Shown here: piece after piece, positions 1-6,381 of the stretch
Layout of the letters: each line of letters begins with the position of its first letter
Numbering within the stretch: the stretch's first letter is position 1
Assembly: GCA_045592985.1 (NCBI GenBank)
Contig: JAZNVU010000006.1
Location: 1 to 53,653, forward strand
Direction: 5' to 3'
Source of the DNA: UMGS172 sp045592985
GTDB taxonomy: Bacteria; Bacillota; Clostridia; Oscillospirales; Acutalibacteraceae
DNA: 53,653 nt
The notes under the pieces: model-generated
The model's database searches: none
What the model saw: only the letters and a program-made list of their open reading frames with translations
Told to the model about the DNA's origin: nothing
Position numbers and translations under genes: made by a program

Positions 1-99
1 GATTATCCTATATGGAGAAGAAGATTTAATAGTTTATTAGTAAGGTATAGGGAAAAAATGAATTCGGGTTTTAGTTCAAATACAATAGATGAACTATAA
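1..99 (+). CDS. C-terminal end of an unidentified protein (partial)
   Basis: An open frame enters from the left edge and stops with TAA at 97-99, giving 32 residues that begin DYPIWRRRFNSLL and end SNTIDEL. I do not recognise the family. It is basic and would form the first unit of the accessory run that follows: a terminator hairpin comes about 110 bases downstream and then a hairpin array, as after the next genes. It could be a chance open frame, because only the tail is visible. Confidence 0.35.
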   Translation, partial: DYPIWRRRFNSLLVRYREKMNSGFSSNTIDEL

Positions 100-211
100 A
101 TGATATTTTTAATTGTTTTTCTATATTATAATATATTTGAAAAGAAAATTTAGTATAAAACTAGTGAAAGTAAGGGCTTTACACCAGTTCTTTTTCGGAC
201 ACGAATGACAG

Positions 212-250
212 AAAAAGAAAGACAAGTCGAAAGACTTGTCTTTTCTTTTT
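212..250 (+). terminator. Rho-independent terminator after the first partial unit
   Basis: GACAAGTC pairs with GACTTGTC around a GAAA loop, is flanked by A and T runs, and ends in TTTTCTTTTT. An upstream overlapping hairpin (CTTTTTC with GAAAAAG, loop GGACACGAATGACA) lies at about 190-217. Confidence 0.75.
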
Positions 251-254
251 CAAC

Positions 255-430
255 TAAATCCACCCTGACGGGAGGGTGAAATATTGCTTCGCAATGTGAA
301 ATCCTCACTTCGTTCGGGTGAAATCGCTGCGGCGGTGGGTGGATTTAATTTCACCGAAACCGCAAGGTTTCGATTTCACCAAAGGTAAAAGCCTTTGGTT
401 TCACCGTGCGTTAGCACGATTTCACTTTCA
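255..430. repeat. Hairpin array with GTGAAAT/ATTTCAC linkers (array C)
   Basis: This 176-bp stretch consists of short stem-loops joined by a constant heptamer. Left half: ACCCT/AGGGT (262-277), ATTGC/GCAAT (283-295) and weaker ones, linked by GTGAAAT. Right half: GAAACC/GGTTTC (356-371), ACCAAAGG/CCTTTGGT (378-399) and CGTGC/GCACG (405-418), linked by the complementary ATTTCAC. An 11-bp arm TAAATCCACCC (255-265) pairs with GGGTGGATTTA (337-347) and closes the left group. No protein-coding frame with a ribosome site lies here. The array sits after a terminator and before a promoter, so it may act as DNA rather than RNA; that is inference. Confidence 0.8.
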
Positions 431-431
431 C

Positions 432-460
432 TTGCCCCTCCGCCGCTTTTATGCTATAAT
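432..460 (+). promoter_or_regulatory. Promoter for the 483 gene, extended -10
   Basis: TTGCCC (432-437), a 17-base spacer and TATAAT (455-460) with TGC just upstream. The motif ATGCTATAAT is repeated in the promoter of the next unit at 1553-1562. Confidence 0.7.
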
Positions 461-482
461 GCACTTAAAGGTCGGTGATGGT

Positions 483-1163
483 ATGAAACGTAAATTATCA
501 AAACTTGCAATTATTTGCTTATGTGTATTTTTTGTAGTGGTAATTGGAATTTTTGTATTGTTATGGAATAGTGGTACTTTTGTATTTGATCACTCGGCAA
601 AAGTTGGATTTGAAGGTATGGTTTGGAATGATAAGAATTATTCAACAATTACCGGCGAATATACAGAGGGGAGAACAATTGCCAAAAGTGAAGATGGTAG
701 TTGGAAAATCAACGAAGTTAAAGAAGATCCATCACATACTTTTGTTGTTGCACGTTCTTTTTTAGACCAATATTTATTTGTTTTTGATGATTATACAGTT
801 CCTACAAGTGGTAAAATCACAACGGTTTGTTGGAATGGTGAGTACATTAAAGATAAAGACTTTACAGAAGCTTTAGCAGAAATTGATGTTGCCAAAACAA
901 CCTCGTTTGATTATGAAACCGAAGCAATATTTATTCTTAATGATAATCAGCGTATGAAGTCTTTATATTTTGCGTATGAAAATTGTCCTGTTGCAACGGT
1001 AAATAAGGGCTGGTTAGGGAAAATAAAAGGCGAATGGGTTATAACCACATATATTTCTTCTGACCAAAATAATGAAGACGGTTCTCCAAAACCGTACATG
1101 GTAGGATGCTATTCTATTCCTGATAAATATTCGCAAATTTTAGATAAGTACTTTTTTGAATAA
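483..1163 (+). CDS. Membrane-anchored protein of unknown function
   Basis: 226 residues from ATG 483. A longer frame opens upstream at 318, but it runs through the hairpin array and the promoter, so this start was preferred; AAAGGTCGGTG lies just before it. Residues 9-28 form one hydrophobic segment after a KRK basic start, giving a membrane anchor with a roughly 195-residue outward domain rich in aromatic and acidic residues. No lipobox or catalytic motif is visible and I do not recognise the family. It is the second unit of the accessory run and carries its own promoter and terminator. Confidence 0.8.
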   Translation: MKRKLSKLAIICLCVFFVVVIGIFVLLWNSGTFVFDHSAKVGFEGMVWNDKNYSTITGEYTEGRTIAKSEDGSWKINEVKEDPSHTFVVARSFLDQYLFVFDDYTVPTSGKITTVCWNGEYIKDKDFTEALAEIDVAKTTSFDYETEAIFILNDNQRMKSLYFAYENCPVATVNKGWLGKIKGEWVITTYISSDQNNEDGSPKPYMVGCYSIPDKYSQILDKYFFE

Positions 1164-1198
1164 TTAAATGCTGTTATATAATACAATTATAAGTAAAT

Positions 1199-1250
1199 CT
1201 TCAGTTTTCAGGCACATTTCTTTCGTGTCATTAAGTTCAAAACTCCCAAA
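1199..1250 (+). repeat. Conserved 3' element, copy E1
   Basis: A ~50-bp sequence 36 bases after the stop of the 483 gene. It begins TCAGTTTTCAGGCAC, continues TTTCGTGTCATTAAG and ends TTCAAAACTCCCAAA. GGCAC and GTGTC can pair around a nine-base loop. Near-identical copies follow the next two genes (1976-2028, 3543-3594), each just before a terminator. Confidence 0.8.
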
Positions 1251-1251
1251 A

Positions 1252-1284
1252 AACACTCGTTCTCTTGAACGATTGTTTTTTTAT
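1252..1284 (+). terminator. Terminator of the 483 gene
   Basis: The AACACTCGTTC arm pairs with GAACGATTGTT around TCTT with one mismatch, and T7 follows. Confidence 0.8.
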
Positions 1285-1491
1285 CCAAGCCGACAGGCTT
1301 GGCATATCATCACGCGTCAGCGTGTATATCATCAACAACGGATTGCCGTTGTTGTATCTCATCACACCTTCAGGTGTGTATTTCTGTCGGCTTGATGATA
1401 TACAAAACTAAAGTTTTGATGATATGCAATTCCTTACGGAATTGATGATATACAATGCTTCGCATTGATTTTATCTCTACTAACAGTAGAG
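1285..1491. repeat. Hairpin array with TATCATCA/TGATGATA linkers (array A)
   Basis: Stem-loops in order: AAGCC/GGCTT (1287-1300), CACGC/GCGTG (1311-1324), ACAACGG/CCGTTGT (1335-1352), CACACC/GGTGTG (1363-1378), AAAACT/AGTTTT (1404-1417), AATTCC/GGAATT (1428-1443), AATGC/GCATT (1454-1466) and CTCTACT/AGTAGAG (1475-1491). Linkers on the left read TATCATCA or TCTCATCA; those on the right read the complement, TGATGATA. AAGCCGACAG (1287-1296) also pairs long-range with CTGTCGGCTT (1384-1393), enclosing the left group. There is no gene in this stretch. Confidence 0.85.
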
Positions 1492-1533
1492 TTTTTATGG
1501 ATTAAACTTCGTGTTTACTCAACTCAGAGTGTG

Positions 1534-1562
1534 TTGTTTTATATTTGCAATTATGCTATAAT
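1534..1562 (+). promoter_or_regulatory. Promoter for the 1593 XRE gene, extended -10
   Basis: TTGTTT (1534-1539), 17-base spacer, TATAAT (1557-1562) preceded by TGC. The layout matches the promoter of the preceding unit. Confidence 0.75.
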
Positions 1563-1592
1563 ATCAATAGAAAAAAGTAGGAGGTATTTTTA

Positions 1593-1964
1593 ATGGATGA
1601 AATGAAACTTGGTACAAGAATTGCCGAATTACGAAACATAAATAACATTACACAACTTGAACTTGCGGAAAAATTAGGCGTAACCGACAGAGCGGTTAGT
1701 AAATGGGAAACGGGTAGTGGCTATCCTGATATTGCATTTCTTCCACAAATTTCAGATATATTTAATGTTAGTATCGATTATTTGTTGAGAGGAAAACCTA
1801 TTATGAAGCAAAGTTTTTATCTCGGCTGCGGTGGTCAATGTAATGATTATGTGAACAAAAACTATTTAGCAAATGGTTGGAAAATTATAGATATGAAACT
1901 TTCTGGTGAGGGTGGCGACTGTACGTGCGCTGTTGTAATGGAAAAAGAAATATTTGAAGATTAA
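1593..1964 (+). CDS. XRE-family regulator with a short Cys-containing C-terminal domain
   Basis: 123 residues. Residues about 6-67 form an HTH_XRE domain (TQLELAEKLGVTDRAVSKWE is the helix-turn-helix), so DNA binding is well supported. After a linker the tail has Cys residues in GCGGQCND and GGDCTCAVV, which could bind metal or sense redox; that is speculation. The start is fixed by AGGAGG eight bases upstream. Its HTH resembles that of the next gene (VSKWE, PDI.FLP, FNV), suggesting a shared origin. It has its own promoter, 3' element E2 and terminator. Target unknown. Confidence 0.9.
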   Translation: MDEMKLGTRIAELRNINNITQLELAEKLGVTDRAVSKWETGSGYPDIAFLPQISDIFNVSIDYLLRGKPIMKQSFYLGCGGQCNDYVNKNYLANGWKIIDMKLSGEGGDCTCAVVMEKEIFED

Positions 1965-1975
1965 ATCAAGAAAAT

Positions 1976-2028
1976 CCTCGGTTTTTAGGCACATTTCATT
2001 CGTGCCACTAAGTTCAAAACACCCAAAA
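1976..2028 (+). repeat. Conserved 3' element, copy E2
   Basis: Twelve bases after the XRE stop. CCTCGGTTTTTAGGCAC is followed by ATTCGTGCCACTAAG and TTCAAAACACCCAAA. Here GGCAC pairs perfectly with GTGCC. E1 and E3 have GTGTC, which keeps the pairing through G-T, so the stem-loop is probably selected. Confidence 0.8.
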
Positions 2029-2058
2029 ACTCTCGTTCTTTTGAACGAGAGTTTTTTA
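2029..2058 (+). terminator. Terminator of the 1593 XRE gene
   Basis: ACTCTCGTTC and GAACGAGAGT form a perfect ten-base stem around TTTT, followed by TTTTT. Confidence 0.9.
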
Positions 2059-2275
2059 TCCATTGCGAAAGCAATGGCATATCATCAACGATAGCGTTGC
2101 TATCGTTGTATCTCATCAGTCCGTAAGGACTGTATATCATCACGCTTTAGCGTGCATCAAAAAGCTTTCGCAATGATGATATGCAACTGTTTAACCGTTG
2201 ATGGTATACAAAACTAAAGTTTTGATGATATGCAATTCCTACGGATTTGATGATATACAACGGCAAGCCGTTGAT
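2059..2275. repeat. Hairpin array with TATCATCA/TGATGATA linkers (array B)
   Basis: Same layout as array A. Left hairpins: ATTGC/GCAAT (2062-2075), AACGATAGC/GCTATCGTT (2087-2107), AGTCC/GGACT (2118-2131) and CACGC/GCGTG (2141-2154), joined by TATCATCA or TCTCATCA. The closing arm CATTGCGAAAGC (2061-2072) pairs with GCTTTCGCAATG (2164-2175). Right hairpins include AAAACT/AGTTTT (2209-2222) and AACGGC/GCCGTT (2259-2272), joined by TGATGATA. A stretch around 2205-2260 is nearly identical to array A. The rest of the gap to 2381 is AT-rich with nothing recognised. Confidence 0.85.
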
Positions 2276-2381
2276 GTTGTACATCTTAAATTTGTTTGAT
2301 TGCAATAGAATTACTTGTTTTCCATTGTAACTAAACGATAATTATTTAACTTGAAGTTAAGTGGTATAAAATAACATTATC

Positions 2382-2409
2382 TTGTCCTATTGAAAATTTC
2401 ATATATAAT
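2382..2409 (+). promoter_or_regulatory. Probable promoter for the 2452 XRE gene
   Basis: TTGTCC (2382-2387), 16-base spacer, TATAAT (2404-2409). An overlapping TATAAT at 2409-2414 makes the exact -10 uncertain. Confidence 0.5.
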
Positions 2410-2451
2410 ATAATTACAAGTAGCGCTATTTGAAACTTAAGGAGTGAGATA

Positions 2452-3519
2452 ATGAGTATTTATATTGGTGAAAACATTAAAAATCTGCGTAGGAAAAAGG
2501 ATATAACTCAAGAGCAACTTTCGGAGTTTCTTAATATAAGCAACGTTGCAGTCAGCAAATGGGAAAGAGGAGAAACATTTCCTGATATATCCTTTCTTCC
2601 AATATTGGCAAAATATTTTAATGTAACTATTGATGAGTTAATGGGTTATGATGCTTCCAAAATTCAAGAACAGATTGACGAAATTGAGAAAGAGTATTGG
2701 CAATTTAGAGCTAATGGAAAATTCGATAATGCAAGTTCCTTAATTGCTAAAGCAAGAAAAAAATATTATGATGATTACAGAATAATGTATCTCTATATGC
2801 ATAATATGATAGGCGGTCATGTTGCAAATAGCTCTATGTTAATAGATTGCAAAGATGAGCTATTGCATATTTGTGACAATATTTTACGAGGTTGTAATAT
2901 CGAAAGAATCCGCCTCGAAGCGATAAATATTAAAGCAAAAATTTTATATGCGCAAGGTGAAAAACAACAAGCGCTAGACATATTGAAGGTTTTTCCTGAT
3001 TTCGGTGGAACTGTAGGAATAAAATCTGAACAGTTGTTTGAATATGATTCGGAAGATTCTCGTGATTGGGTTAGAAAAAATCTCTACAGTTTGGCTGAGG
3101 GTTATTCGGTTAAGTTAATTAAAAAAATATGGTTTGATAATGCGCTGACTATATATGAAAAAATTTTAAGCGCTGAACAACTGGGTGACGCTTATATCGA
3201 TATTTATAATAAAACCGAAGAAATATCAGCTTTGTTGATGGCACATAAATTATGGGAAAGCCTATCACTTAGACTGATTGCTGATTTTGGAAACGAAGAT
3301 GATGTTATCCGAATTAAGTATAAGGAACTACAATGCGCGAAAATGTTAGATGAGGTTGCAAGTGGAGATTGCATCTTGAGAGATATGATAAACAAATTGT
3401 ATTCTGGAAAAAGAGTTTTAGTTTGGTCTTTGGATTTTTTAGAAACAGCACCTCAAAAGACCTATGAAAGAATGAGAAATTCGTTAGAATTCAATCGGAT
3501 GTTGAAAAAGTTTAGATAA
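2452..3519 (+). CDS. XRE-family regulator with a long helical C-terminal domain
   Basis: 355 residues from ATG 2452, with AAGGAG ten bases before. Residues 6-66 are an HTH_XRE domain (TQEQLSEFLNISNVAVSKWE). From about residue 70 the protein is alpha-helical with repeated-looking segments such as YGEKILSAEQLGDAY-type pairs, consistent with TPR-like repeats as found in RRNPP-type peptide-responsive regulators. No adjacent short peptide gene was found, so a peptide ligand is only a possibility. It is the last unit of the accessory run, with its own promoter, 3' element and terminator. Confidence 0.88.
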   Translation: MSIYIGENIKNLRRKKDITQEQLSEFLNISNVAVSKWERGETFPDISFLPILAKYFNVTIDELMGYDASKIQEQIDEIEKEYWQFRANGKFDNASSLIAKARKKYYDDYRIMYLYMHNMIGGHVANSSMLIDCKDELLHICDNILRGCNIERIRLEAINIKAKILYAQGEKQQALDILKVFPDFGGTVGIKSEQLFEYDSEDSRDWVRKNLYSLAEGYSVKLIKKIWFDNALTIYEKILSAEQLGDAYIDIYNKTEEISALLMAHKLWESLSLRLIADFGNEDDVIRIKYKELQCAKMLDEVASGDCILRDMINKLYSGKRVLVWSLDFLETAPQKTYERMRNSLEFNRMLKKFR

Positions 3520-3542
3520 ATTAATAGTTTTATAATAAAACC

Positions 3543-3594
3543 CCTCAGTTTTCAGGCACTTTTAATTCGTGTCATTAAGTTCAAAACACCCAAA
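3543..3594 (+). repeat. Conserved 3' element, copy E3
   Basis: 24 bases after the XRE stop: CCTCAGTTTTCAGGCAC, then AATTCGTGTCATTAAG and TTCAAAACACCCAAA. The last block is identical to E2. A terminator follows as in the other copies. Confidence 0.8.
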
Positions 3595-3598
3595 GCAT

Positions 3599-3650
3599 TC
3601 AAACCCGAACCTTTTACCAATTGGTGAAACGTTCGGGTTTGTTGTTTTTT
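3599..3650 (+). terminator. Terminator of the 2452 XRE gene
   Basis: AAACCCGAAC (3601-3610) pairs with GTTCGGGTTT (3631-3640). The loop contains ACCAATTGGT, and TTGTTTTTT follows. Confidence 0.85.
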
Positions 3651-3675
3651 AAAAGATGTTATATAACCTTTGTTT

Positions 3676-3710
3676 GTGGCAGTACAGAGTTAGTCGCTTT
3701 GTACTGCCAC
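3676..3710. repeat. Isolated inverted repeat
   Basis: GTGGCAGTAC (3676-3685) pairs with GTACTGCCAC (3701-3710) around a 15-base centre. No T-run follows on either strand, so a terminator role is not supported. Confidence 0.6.
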
Positions 3711-3719
3711 TTCTTGTAA

Positions 3720-4035
3720 AACGAAAACCACACACTTAGCGTGTGGTTCCAAAGTGGCTTTTGCCGATGAGTAATCTCGCCGCGGCGAAGGCTCCACTTG
3801 TCAGGGGAGCTGGCAGCCGATAGGCTGACTGAGGGGTAGTTTGAGTGAGTGTGTTTCTCTCCCTCCGTCTTTTTGCTTCGCAAAAAGCCACCTCCTTCAT
3901 CAGATGGTGGCGGACTGTCGTATATACGGCAGTGGGGCACCTTTGCAAGCAGAGATTATTCGGTGGACTTTTAGTCCGGCTAGTAACAGCGGCTTACAAC
4001 CGTAGAGCAAACTACCGGCCTAGCCGGAAGTCATG
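3720..4035. repeat. Gut-Firmicutes interspersed repeat cluster (phantom ORFs)
   Basis: The stretch carries palindromes such as ACCACAC/GTGTGGT (3728-3747) and GCTTTTTGC/GCAAAAAGC, and the block GGAGCTGGCAGCCGATAGG typical of a repeat that recurs in intergenic DNA of gut Clostridia (from memory, not searched). Frames crossing it read QSAYRLPAPLTSGAF on the minus strand, a sequence often annotated as a hypothetical protein. None of these frames has a ribosome site, so they are not called as genes. From about 3950 to 4100 I see only short G+C-rich palindromes and AT-rich DNA. Confidence 0.65.
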
Positions 4036-4103
4036 ATTTCGGACGATATTCGTGTATTGAAATCACGTAATAAGGTGTAATTAAAATTTAATATTTAATT
4101 TTT

Positions 4104-4126
4104 TCTAATCTTTGGGGTTCACTTCA
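4104..4126 (-). mobile_element. Possible relic end of an IS3-family element
   Basis: On the minus strand 4126-4104 reads TGAAGTGAACCCCAAAG then ATTAGA, matching 18 of 23 bases of the IS end at 53534 (TGATATGCACCCCAAAAG then TTAGA). The body would lie towards lower coordinates but is absent. The remaining DNA up to the enolase stop shows no gene. Confidence 0.35.
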
Positions 4127-4260
4127 CAATCGGAGCGTTTTTTTTGTTTGGCAACTAATAACGAAAATCGGGAATGCCTTTGGCACAAAACAGTTTTGTC
4201 CTTGCTTTGTTTATTATTCTAAGGGAGGCGCAACCGAAGAATCTCTTTCAATAAACTCAA

Positions 4261-5496
4261 TTAATTCATGCGGTTTTTTAGTTCCGATTCAATTTTTAAA
4301 AGGCGGTTATATTTAGCGGTGCGGTCGGTTCGGCAAGGTGCACCCGATTTTATAAACCCAGCGCCCACAGCCACCGACAGGTCGGCTATAAAAGTATCTT
4401 CGCTTTCGCCCGAACGGTGCGAAATTATAGGTGTATAGCCTGATTTTTTGGCAATGTTTATAACATTAAGCGTTTCGGTGAGTGTGCCAATCTGATTGAG
4501 TTTTATAAGAATCGAGTTGCCTCTTTTATTTTTAATTCCGTCCTTAAGCCGAGTTGGGTTGGTAACAAAAAGGTCGTCGCCCACGAGCATCACTTTTTGT
4601 CCCAAAGTTTCGGTTAATTTCTGCCAGCCGTCATAATCGTCTTCTGCCAACGGGTCTTCGACCGAGATGATAGGGTAGTCAGCGGTAAGACTTTCGATTC
4701 TTTTGCCCAACTGTTCCGAGGTCAGAGTTTCTCCTAATTTTGGTAGGTGATACTGTCCGTTTTCGTACCATTCGCTGGAGGCTACGTCTAACGCAAGTTT
4801 TACATCGTTTGTTGAATAACCCGCGGTTTCTATTGCTTTTATGATATATTCGATTGCCTCGCGGTCACTTTTGAGGTCGGGTGCAAAACCACCTTCGTCA
4901 CCGACGGCAGTGGCTTTTTTGTCGGATTTTAAAAGGCTTTTGAGAGTGTGGTAAATTTCGGCTCCGGTGCGTAGTTTTTCAGAAAAATCGCCTTTTGTCG
5001 GTACAATCATAAACTCCTGAATGTCGATGTTGTTGTCGGCATGCGCGCCACCGTTTAAAATGTTCATCATAGGAGAAGGTAAACAGAGTCCGCTAATTCC
5101 TCCGATGTAACGGTAAAGCGGTACGCGGTAGTGCCTTGCCGCCGCACGTGCAACCGCCAAAGATACGGCAAGCATGGCATTGGCACCAAGTTCGGTCTTG
5201 TTTTCGGTGCCGTCAAGTTTAATCATTTCGTTGTCAATGGTTTTTTGGTTGAGTGTGCCGAGTGAACAAACAAGCGGAGAAATGCGTTCGTTGACGTTTT
5301 TTACCGCCTTTAAAACACCTTTGCCACCGTAGCGTGTGCCGCCGTCGCGAAGTTCGTGCGCTTCAAACTTGCCGGTCGATGCGCCCGACGGTGCTATTGC
5401 CGCCGCGCGGCAACCGTCGTTTAATGTGACTTCGACAGCAACTGTAGGGTTTCCTCGCGAGTCAAGAATCTCGGTTGCTTTAATTTCAGATATCAT
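4261..5496 (-). CDS. eno: Enolase (phosphopyruvate hydratase)
   Basis: Interconverts 2-phosphoglycerate and phosphoenolpyruvate in cytosolic glycolysis. 411 residues, slightly shorter than the usual ~430. Visible family motifs: SRGNPTVAVEV near the N-terminus, GGAHADNNIDIQEFMI, GDEGGFAP (general acid/base Glu), LALDVASSEW and SVEDPLAEDD (Mg2+ ligands), LVGDDLFVTN, IKLNQIGTLTET (catalytic Lys), ISHRSGE (His) and IKSGAPCRTDR. An ATG nine bases further out overlaps the ribosome site GAAAGGATG, so the inner ATG (MISEIKATEIL) is the start. It is transcribed alone, divergent from the HprK-like gene. It is rather divergent in sequence, so a second enolase elsewhere is possible. Confidence 0.95.
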   Translation of the reverse strand: MISEIKATEILDSRGNPTVAVEVTLNDGCRAAAIAPSGASTGKFEAHELRDGGTRYGGKGVLKAVKNVNERISPLVCSLGTLNQKTIDNEMIKLDGTENKTELGANAMLAVSLAVARAAARHYRVPLYRYIGGISGLCLPSPMMNILNGGAHADNNIDIQEFMIVPTKGDFSEKLRTGAEIYHTLKSLLKSDKKATAVGDEGGFAPDLKSDREAIEYIIKAIETAGYSTNDVKLALDVASSEWYENGQYHLPKLGETLTSEQLGKRIESLTADYPIISVEDPLAEDDYDGWQKLTETLGQKVMLVGDDLFVTNPTRLKDGIKNKRGNSILIKLNQIGTLTETLNVINIAKKSGYTPIISHRSGESEDTFIADLSVAVGAGFIKSGAPCRTDRTAKYNRLLKIESELKNRMN

Positions 5497-5586
5497 AAAA
5501 AACATCCTTTCAAACTTAGATTACAAAGGTAGTATTGACTGTTTTTGGGAAATATATGTAAATACTTGTTTTTTGAGATTTTTCCT

Positions 5587-5615
5587 TTGACATTTGGCAT
5601 ATAAAGTTTTATTAT
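5587..5615 (+). promoter_or_regulatory. Promoter for the HprK-like/rlmB operon
   Basis: TTGACA (5587-5592), 17-base spacer, TATTAT (5610-5615), about 35 bases before ATG 5650. Confidence 0.65.
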
Positions 5616-5649
5616 ATAAATAGGTATATACTGCTAACATGGAGGAATT

Positions 5650-6381
5650 ATGAGCACAAAGAGATATATCATTGCAGGCCTTAAAGTGGAAATGACAACC
5701 CACTACGGTATGTTGGAACAACGCAGTCTTAAATATGTTGCCGATTTCGACGGTGAACCCGATTTCACCATTGAGGCAACCGAGGATAAAATGGATATAA
5801 TGCGCGCTCAGTCGCCTAATTTGACCGACTCTCAGCGTGAGTATATCGTGACTTCGGCATACTTCTATAACTACCTTTTAGAGCATGACGGATTTTTGCT
5901 TCATTCGTCGGCAATAAGTTATGATGGTAAGGCTTACCTGTTCTCTGCCGATTGCGGTACAGGTAAATCCACACACACAAGGCTGTGGTGTGAATATCTT
6001 GGCGACGCTGTTAAGAAAATTAACGACGACAAGCCGGCTATACGCCTTATTGACGGTGTTTTTTGTGCCATCGGCACTCCGTGGAGTGGCAAAACCGACG
6101 AAAACGAAAACGTTATCGTGCCGGTTGGCGGTGTTGTGTTGCTTGAGAGAGGCTTAGAAAATAAAATCGAACCTGCCGACCGTATTCGTGCAGTAATGGC
6201 TCTGCTCAGGCAGACCTTCTTTCCTCCTAAGCGCGAGAATACCGACCGCATGGCAGAATTAATGGACAAGTTTATCCGTTCGGTGCCGGTTTTTAAGTTA
6301 CAATGTGATATGAGTGAAGATGCCGTAAAAACTTCGTTTGAGGCACTTACCGGAACAAAATACGAAAAGGGAAATAACTAA
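5650..6381 (+). CDS. HPr kinase/PEP carboxykinase-like P-loop protein
   Basis: 243 residues, GGAGGA before the ATG. It resembles the short stand-alone relatives of HPr(Ser) kinase and PEP carboxykinase. The Walker A loop is GTGKST (residues 103-108) in the context HSSAISYDGKAYLFSADCG, with INDDKPAI and IGTPWSGK further on, as in that family. Some relatives modify peptides in lasso-peptide or other RiPP clusters next to a PqqD-like protein; no PqqD, precursor or protease gene lies here, so that role is not supported. It overlaps rlmB by one base (TAATG), so the two are probably translated together. True substrate unknown. Confidence 0.85.
   Translation: MSTKRYIIAGLKVEMTTHYGMLEQRSLKYVADFDGEPDFTIEATEDKMDIMRAQSPNLTDSQREYIVTSAYFYNYLLEHDGFLLHSSAISYDGKAYLFSADCGTGKSTHTRLWCEYLGDAVKKINDDKPAIRLIDGVFCAIGTPWSGKTDENENVIVPVGGVVLLERGLENKIEPADRIRAVMALLRQTFFPPKRENTDRMAELMDKFIRSVPVFKLQCDMSEDAVKTSFEALTGTKYEKGNN

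Noticed and set aside
255..2275. Arrays A-C as CRISPR
   Set aside because: The repeated units are 7-12 bases, the intervening parts are palindromic and of unequal length, orientation flips midway, and no cas gene is in the window.
1..3650. Classical integron cassette array
   Set aside because: No integrase is visible, the 3' elements lack a recognisable attC core pair, and every unit has its own promoter. Kept only as an analogy in the findings.
3676..3710. GTGGCAGTAC inverted repeat as a terminator
   Set aside because: No T-run on either strand, and the upstream gene already has a terminator.
3659..4036. Open frames of 63-93 codons on both strands
   Set aside because: They read through a palindromic repeat cluster, overlap each other and lack ribosome sites.
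4261..5505. Outer ATG of enolase at 5505
   Set aside because: It lies within the ribosome site; the inner ATG at 5496 gives the family-like start MISEIKATEIL.
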